A DNA stretch of 8,783 nucleotides from an uncultured Anaerovibrio sp. (GTDB lineage: Bacteria; Bacillota; Negativicutes; Selenomonadales; Selenomonadaceae). Position numbers and translations under genes: made by a program. Positions 6,271 through 8,783 of the stretch are shown one piece after another (the stretch's first letter is position 1; each line of letters begins with the position of its first letter). Location of the stretch: NCBI GenBank assembly GCA_900768695.1, contig CAAGDY010000378.1, positions 1-8,783 of the forward strand, given 5' to 3'. The notes beneath the pieces were generated by a model. The model worked only from the letters and a program-made list of their open reading frames with translations, was not told the DNA's origin and did no database searches.

Positions 6271-7062
6271 ATGGACAACTATGCAGATGGTAAAGCAGTT
6301 TTATACAGTGAAACTGGCAATGTGGCAACTATTACCATGAATAGGCCCCAGAGTCTTAACTCTATGAGCCTTGAGCTGGTGCGTGGCGTTATTGCGGCCA
6401 TAGAACGAGGGGAAAATAATCCTGACATCAGGGTGATGATTCTTACCGGTGCGGGCAGGGCTTTTTCGGCGGGCGGCGATTTGCCGTCATTGGACACACT
6501 CAATAGCCTGGCGGATAGGAAGGCCTTTATCAGCAAGGTGGGAGGCATGGTGCATGCTATCTATGCAGCCAGCAAGCCTGTGATTGCCATGGTCAACGGC
6601 GTGGCGGCAGGAGCTGGTTTCAATCTGGCGATTGCTTGTGATCTGATATATGCTGCTGAAGGCGTCAAGTTTATTCAGAGCTTTGTCAATGTGGGACTAT
6701 CCCCGGATTGCGGCGGATTCTTTTATCTTGCCAAATCCATCGGCCAGGCGCGAGCAAAGGAGCTTATGCTGACAGCCAGTCCTCTGACCGCAGAAAAAGC
6801 TAAGGAGTGGGGGCTTATTAACGATGTACTGCCAGCTTCGGAGCTGGCAGATAAGGTCATGCAGACTGCCGGAACGATTGCAGCCAAAGCTCCTCTGGCC
6901 GTAATCAAGACTAAGGAGGGCATAAACATGTATGGAGCTTCGCTGGCGGAAACTTTGGCTTTTGAAGCGGAAACCTCAGCGGTGCTTTTGGATACGGAAG
7001 ACTTTCGCGAGGGCGTAGCGGCTTTTAAGGAAAAGCGCATACCTGCTTTCCATGGACGCTAA
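6271..7062 (+). CDS. Enoyl-CoA hydratase/isomerase (crotonase) family protein, probably an isomerase
   Basis: A 263-residue cytoplasmic crotonase-fold protein acting on an acyl-CoA. The first oxyanion-hole segment is FSAGGDL (65-71) and the second is VAAGAGFNLAIACD (111-124), followed by the GLSPDCGG turn (142-149) and a C-terminal helical region ending in FKEKRIPAFHGR. The two glutamates that catalyse hydration in mitochondrial crotonase are absent: Asn118 and Phe138 occupy those positions by eye alignment. Asp146 in GLSPDCGG matches the acidic residue used by delta3-delta2 enoyl-CoA isomerases and PaaG-type isomerases, so isomerase activity is more likely than hydratase; substrate unknown. 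The start was set at ATG 6271 because GGGGAGG at 6256-6262 lies 8 bases upstream and the upstream promoter overlaps the longer frame. No other beta-oxidation gene is in the window, and the gene appears monocistronic. Confidence 0.9.
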   Translation: MDNYADGKAVLYSETGNVATITMNRPQSLNSMSLELVRGVIAAIERGENNPDIRVMILTGAGRAFSAGGDLPSLDTLNSLADRKAFISKVGGMVHAIYAASKPVIAMVNGVAAGAGFNLAIACDLIYAAEGVKFIQSFVNVGLSPDCGGFFYLAKSIGQARAKELMLTASPLTAEKAKEWGLINDVLPASELADKVMQTAGTIAAKAPLAVIKTKEGINMYGASLAETLAFEAETSAVLLDTEDFREGVAAFKEKRIPAFHGR

Positions 7063-7086
7063 TGGCAACAAACTAATTTGCAAGCT

Positions 7087-7151
7087 AAAAAGGATTCTCT
7101 GCAACGTGGCTGGCCGGATCACAATTCCGGTGCTGTTGCAAAGAATCCTTT
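7087..7151. terminator. Long interrupted hairpin, probable bidirectional terminator
   Basis: Arms AAAGGATTCT (7089-7098) and AGAATCCTTT (7142-7151) pair perfectly. Inside them GCAAC (7101-7105) pairs with GTTGC (7135-7139), and CCGGA (7114-7118) pairs with TCCGG (7126-7130). On the minus strand the stem is followed by TTTTT (7091-7087), and on the plus strand only by TTT, so it fits best as a minus-strand terminator that may also stop the crotonase transcript. An insertion-like palindromic repeat is an alternative reading. Confidence 0.6.
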
Positions 7152-7221
7152 GATGAAATACGATTCTGAGAGACTTACTCCGCTAATGGAAGCAGTGCCG
7201 GACAGCAATCATATCCCTAGT
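7087..7221 (-). ncRNA. Candidate small RNA, about 135 nt
   Basis: A minus-strand promoter predicts transcription from about 7221, and the hairpin at 7151-7089 followed by TTTTT gives a natural end near 7087. No ORF of note lies between them. The transcript would contain a small hairpin around TTCC/GGAG and end in the long multi-segment stem. It matches no RNA family that I recognise. The evidence is only promoter plus terminator, so this is a prediction. Confidence 0.35.
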
Positions 7222-7227
7222 GTCATC

Positions 7228-7256
7228 AGTGTACAGTATTTTGTAAAAATTGTCAA
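7228..7256 (-). promoter_or_regulatory. Minus-strand promoter TTGACA-17-TACACT
   Basis: Read on the minus strand, TTGACA (7256-7251) is a perfect -35 hexamer, and TACACT (7233-7228) follows after exactly 17 bases, matching four of six -10 positions. No protein gene lies downstream on that strand before the crotonase gene (which is on the other strand), so its product would be a short RNA. Confidence 0.45.
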
Positions 7257-7394
7257 GAAAATACAAGCTAAACATACGAAAGCCATCAGCAAATGAAGCT
7301 AACCGGGCACCAATCGCCCCCGAGATCATTCACTGATGACTTCTTTGTACTTATTGTACCAATAGATGTAGAATTGGTCAAGTAAAATATGAAA

Positions 7395-7453
7395 AGTGAT
7401 TCCCTTCATGCTCGGACTGCTGCGAAAAGTAGGAGATCCCGAGAGGAATCACT
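7395..7453 (-). terminator. Structured hairpin, probable thiN terminator
   Basis: Perfect 9-bp outer arms AGTGATTCC (7395-7403) and GGAATCACT (7445-7453) enclose CTCGG/CCGAG (7411-7415 and 7439-7443), and a further weak stem CTGCT/AGTAG surrounds GCGAAA. Read on the minus strand the stem ends in TTTT, then CATATTTT, about 56 bases after the thiN stop. The inner complexity is more than a simple terminator needs. Confidence 0.55.
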
Positions 7454-7508
7454 CTCTATAGTGCGATTCTATCATAACATACCAAGAACAGTCAACGAAT
7501 TTTTCAGG

Positions 7509-8249
7509 CTAATTGTTCTCATACCAGCATATATACACAGCAAGAATTCCGCTCTTTAAAGAAATGCATGCATTGTTGTTTTTTAACTCGTTGCTAACAG
7601 CGTAGGGGAGGCTCTGGTGCAAAACGGCATCTTCCAGTGGCCACAAAACGCCATCAATAGAAACACCTTCTGTTTTTTTCGTCAGTGGCAAAAGCGAAAT
7701 GGCTTTGGGAGATTGTAAAAAATTAAGATTAATTGATTCTTTCTGGTGCAAGAAAAGTACAGCCTCCCTGTCATCTGCAATACATCCTTGCAGGTGACTG
7801 TGCCCAAAGGAAAAAATTGTACTGTAAGCGTGATCAAAGCGTCCGCCCATAGCACCTGTCAGTATGACAAAATATCCGGCTGATTCAGCCATTTCCAAGG
7901 CAAGCTGAGTATCGGTATAGTCTTTTTGCACAGGAAATCTGGCAATTGGTACATCATTACTTTCAGCCCAGCTCCATGCCAGAGAACTGGCACTATCGCC
8001 GTCACCGATCAGCTTTTGTGGTAGCAGATCAGCACTATAGCAACAGTCTATACCGTGGTCAATGCACCACAGCATCCGATGGCTAGCCACGTCCTTCAAC
8101 CATCTCTCTGACGGAGCGCGGCCACCGCTGACCAGCAGTAGTTCCTGATCTGTTTTATGTTGAGATTGGTATTCTATTTGCAGGCCCGGCAGTACCAGGC
8201 AGTCATTCCTGAAGGTAACGTTCTTATTGTCAATATTACACTGTACCAC
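7509..8249 (-). CDS. thiN: Thiamine pyrophosphokinase
   Basis: A 246-residue cytoplasmic enzyme that transfers pyrophosphate from ATP to thiamine to make TPP. The family's motifs are clear: LLLVSGGRAP (37-46), the metal-binding GDGDS (82-86), KDYTDTQLAL (109-118) and GGRFDHA (135-141), followed by the beta-rich C-terminal thiamine-binding domain. Most family members are about 210 residues; here roughly 35 residues precede the usual first strand, and no in-frame ATG lies in this stretch. The start is GTG at 8249; GGGAG at 8266-8262 lies 12 bases before it and is predicted to be buried in a hairpin. The gene is monocistronic, with its own promoter (8359-8331) and a probable terminator (7453-7395). 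No TPP riboswitch consensus is visible upstream. Other thiamine genes are absent from the window, so the enzyme probably serves salvage of imported thiamine. Its right flank borders an integrase gene. Confidence 0.92.
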   Translation of the reverse strand: MVQCNIDNKNVTFRNDCLVLPGLQIEYQSQHKTDQELLLVSGGRAPSERWLKDVASHRMLWCIDHGIDCCYSADLLPQKLIGDGDSASSLAWSWAESNDVPIARFPVQKDYTDTQLALEMAESAGYFVILTGAMGGRFDHAYSTIFSFGHSHLQGCIADDREAVLFLHQKESINLNFLQSPKAISLLPLTKKTEGVSIDGVLWPLEDAVLHQSLPYAVSNELKNNNACISLKSGILAVYICWYENN

Positions 8250-8253
8250 TTAA

Positions 8254-8321
8254 AAGAGCCACTCCCTAAAAGACACAGCCCATATCTATAGACCATACGG
8301 GACTTGTGAGGAGTAGCTCTT
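8254..8321 (-). promoter_or_regulatory. Structured thiN mRNA leader sequestering the RBS
   Basis: On the minus-strand RNA, 8321-8309 pairs with 8266-8254 over 13 continuous base pairs including two U-G wobbles, which become C-A mismatches on the plus strand. Inside, CACA (8308-8305) pairs with UGUG (8277-8274), and CCCGUAU (8301-8295) pairs with AUAUGGG (8285-8279) around a 9-base loop, leaving a 7-base bulge UCUUUUA on the 3' side. The Shine-Dalgarno GGGAG lies within the lower stem, so opening it would be required for thiN translation. The stem also ends in four U's and could attenuate transcription. It does not match the TPP riboswitch consensus. Confidence 0.55.
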
Positions 8322-8322
8322 C

Positions 8323-8376
8323 ATATCCGTATTGTAACTGATTTTTATACAAAAAGCAAAAACAAAATATCCGTAT
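8323..8376. repeat. 10-bp direct repeat flanking the thiN promoter
   Basis: ATATCCGTAT occurs at 8323-8332 and again at 8367-8376, 44 bp apart (about four helical turns). One copy overlaps the -10 and start site of thiN and the other lies just upstream of its -35. They could be operator half-sites or sites tied to the neighbouring integrase. Confidence 0.5.
8331..8359 (-). promoter_or_regulatory. Predicted thiN promoter
   Basis: On the minus strand, TTGCTT (8359-8354) and TACAAT (8336-8331) are separated by 17 bases, the same -35 hexamer and spacing as the hflX promoter in this window. Transcription should start near 8324, only a few bases before the leader hairpin begins. Confidence 0.65.
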
Positions 8377-8465
8377 ATCTGTTGAGCGGGCAATTACATC
8401 CGATAATTTATACCCGACTTCAAAACCGCGTCATATAAGGGTTTCTTGCCAGTTTTTACCCCAAA

Positions 8466-8487
8466 TTCCAAAATCGTTCCAAAATCG
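8466..8487. repeat. 11-bp perfect tandem repeat near the integrase 3' end
   Basis: TTCCAAAATCG is repeated head to tail at 8466-8476 and 8477-8487. It lies 52 bp beyond the integrase stop codon, where arm-type integrase binding sites of integrated elements often occur. A related TTCAAAACCG lies further left, near 8419. Confidence 0.55.
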
Positions 8488-8538
8488 GTATCGGTGTGCA
8501 GTCAGTTGCTTTTCCGAGAGAGAAAACATATAATAAAA

Positions 8539-8783
8539 CTAGAATGTCCCGTCCAGTGCTGCTCTCATATCATCCTTGCCTTTCTGGGTAACATGGGAGT
8601 AGTATTTGGAGGTAATTCCTATTGAGGAATGTCCCAGCCGCTTGGATACAGCTTCCAGTGAAACACCATTCTCCAGCAACATGGTAGCGTGAGTATGCCG
8701 TAGGCAGTGGGTGCCGCCACCGCCGAAATTATTCCTGCACCACGTGTTGAAGTAGTGGAACTCTGACGGATTGATGGGCATAC
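8539..8783 (-). CDS. Tyrosine recombinase (phage/ICE-type integrase), C-terminal part
   Basis: These 80 residues are the catalytic C-terminus of a tyrosine recombinase; the gene continues past the right edge of the window, and full-length proteins are usually 350-400 residues. The catalytic signature is complete for this part: THCLRHTHATMLLENG with the HxxR pair (His25, Arg28 of the visible stretch), LGHSSI with His51, and the nucleophile Tyr61 in KYYSHVTQKGK. The sequence resembles integrases of Gram-positive temperate phages and Tn916-like conjugative elements, which insert by site-specific recombination. The first ATG at 8781 should not be taken as the real start. The gene reads towards thiN, the usual orientation of an integrase at the very end of its element, so the att junction probably lies between it and thiN. 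No frameshift is visible in this portion. Confidence 0.9.
   Translation of the reverse strand, partial: MPINPSEFHYFNTWCRNNFGGGGTHCLRHTHATMLLENGVSLEAVSKRLGHSSIGITSKYYSHVTQKGKDDMRAALDGTF

Larger units (their letters stand above)
7063..7508. other. Non-coding interval with two long hairpins and a minus-strand promoter
   Basis: This 446-base gap separates the crotonase gene from the convergent thiN. A plus-strand frame (7078-7296) is open but starts at TTG, has no RBS, overlaps a long hairpin and shows no recognisable motif, so I do not call it. The interval holds a 63-base hairpin (7089-7151), a consensus-like minus-strand promoter (7228-7256), a small GGGC/GCCC hairpin (7305-7319), ACCAAT/ATTGGT arms (7358-7378), and a second large hairpin (7395-7453) that probably ends thiN transcription. 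Confidence 0.6.
8250..8538. other. thiN-integrase intergenic region, probable element boundary
   Basis: These 289 bases hold the thiN leader and promoter on the left and the repeats near the integrase on the right. I see no ORF, no tRNA gene and no tRNA 3' end to act as a standard attachment site. The AT-rich stretch between about 8377 and 8465 is the likeliest place for the host-element junction, but the att core cannot be located without the other end of the element. Confidence 0.4.

Noticed and set aside
7078..7296. Open frame of 72 codons after the crotonase gene, in the same frame as that gene
   Set aside because: It begins at TTG with no ribosome binding site, overlaps the long 7089-7151 hairpin, and its translation has no recognisable domain. 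Read-through of the crotonase stop was considered, but the protein already ends at the normal family C-terminus (FKEKRIPAFHGR).
7395..7453. T-box leader or SRP-type small RNA
   Set aside because: Neither the T-box consensus (AGGGUGGNACCGCG) nor the SRP GGAAGGAAGCAG-type loop is present; a terminator-like hairpin explains it more simply.
8250..8345. TPP riboswitch upstream of thiN
   Set aside because: The conserved TPP-aptamer strings (CUGAGA and the ACCUGAUCUGGAUAAUGCCAGCG-like segment) are not found on either strand; the fold seen is a single interrupted hairpin.
8377..8465. tRNA 3' end used as integrase attachment site
   Set aside because: CGACTTCAAAACCGCG looked vaguely like a T-arm, but the flanks do not pair as a T-stem and no acceptor stem or CCA end follows.

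Overview
The window looks like a chromosomal segment from an anaerobic, double-membraned Firmicute, most likely of the Negativicutes (Selenomonas-type). This is inferred from three things: genes for a periplasmic-binding-protein ABC transporter and exported proteins with Sec signal peptides, a long clostridial-type HflX, and strong AGGAGG-type ribosome binding sites with plain sigma-70/A promoters. No rRNA or tRNA gene is present to confirm it.

Layout, left to right. (1) 1-2569, plus strand: the 3' end of a substrate-binding protein, an ATPase and a permease of a FecBCDE/BtuFCD-type importer for iron-siderophore, haem or corrinoid. A nine-codon upstream ORF sits between the binding protein and the ATPase, and ATPase and permease overlap by ATGA. 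(2) 2790-3782: a CbiK-family sirohydrochlorin cobaltochelatase carrying a signal peptide, so probably periplasmic. It ends in a strong terminator (3823-3868). (3) 3947-5767: hflX from its own TTGCTT-17-TATAAT promoter; the protein has an extra N-terminal domain bearing a complete JAMM/MPN metal-site signature. (4) 5850-6116: a small exported PepSY protein, followed by a terminator. (5) 6271-7062: a crotonase-fold acyl-CoA enzyme, better matched to enoyl-CoA isomerases than hydratases, from a TTGACT-17-TATACT promoter. (6) 7063-7508: no convincing protein gene, but two long hairpins and a minus-strand consensus promoter aimed at one of them, suggesting a small RNA. (7) 7509-8249, minus strand: thiamine pyrophosphokinase, whose mRNA leader is predicted to fold from its first bases into a long hairpin that buries the Shine-Dalgarno sequence. 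(8) 8250-8538: the thiN promoter, a 10-bp direct repeat flanking it, and an 11-bp tandem repeat. (9) 8539-8783, minus strand: the C-terminus of a tyrosine recombinase, probably the edge of an integrated element extending to the right.

How the genes fit together: the ABC genes and the exported chelatase plausibly form one metal/tetrapyrrole acquisition locus. hflX, the PepSY gene and the crotonase gene appear to be separate housekeeping or single-gene units. The thiN-to-integrase interval is the accessory-like part and holds most of the unexplained non-coding structure. The most promising leads are the JAMM-like domain on HflX, the thiN leader hairpin, the minus-strand small-RNA candidate and the exported CbiK.
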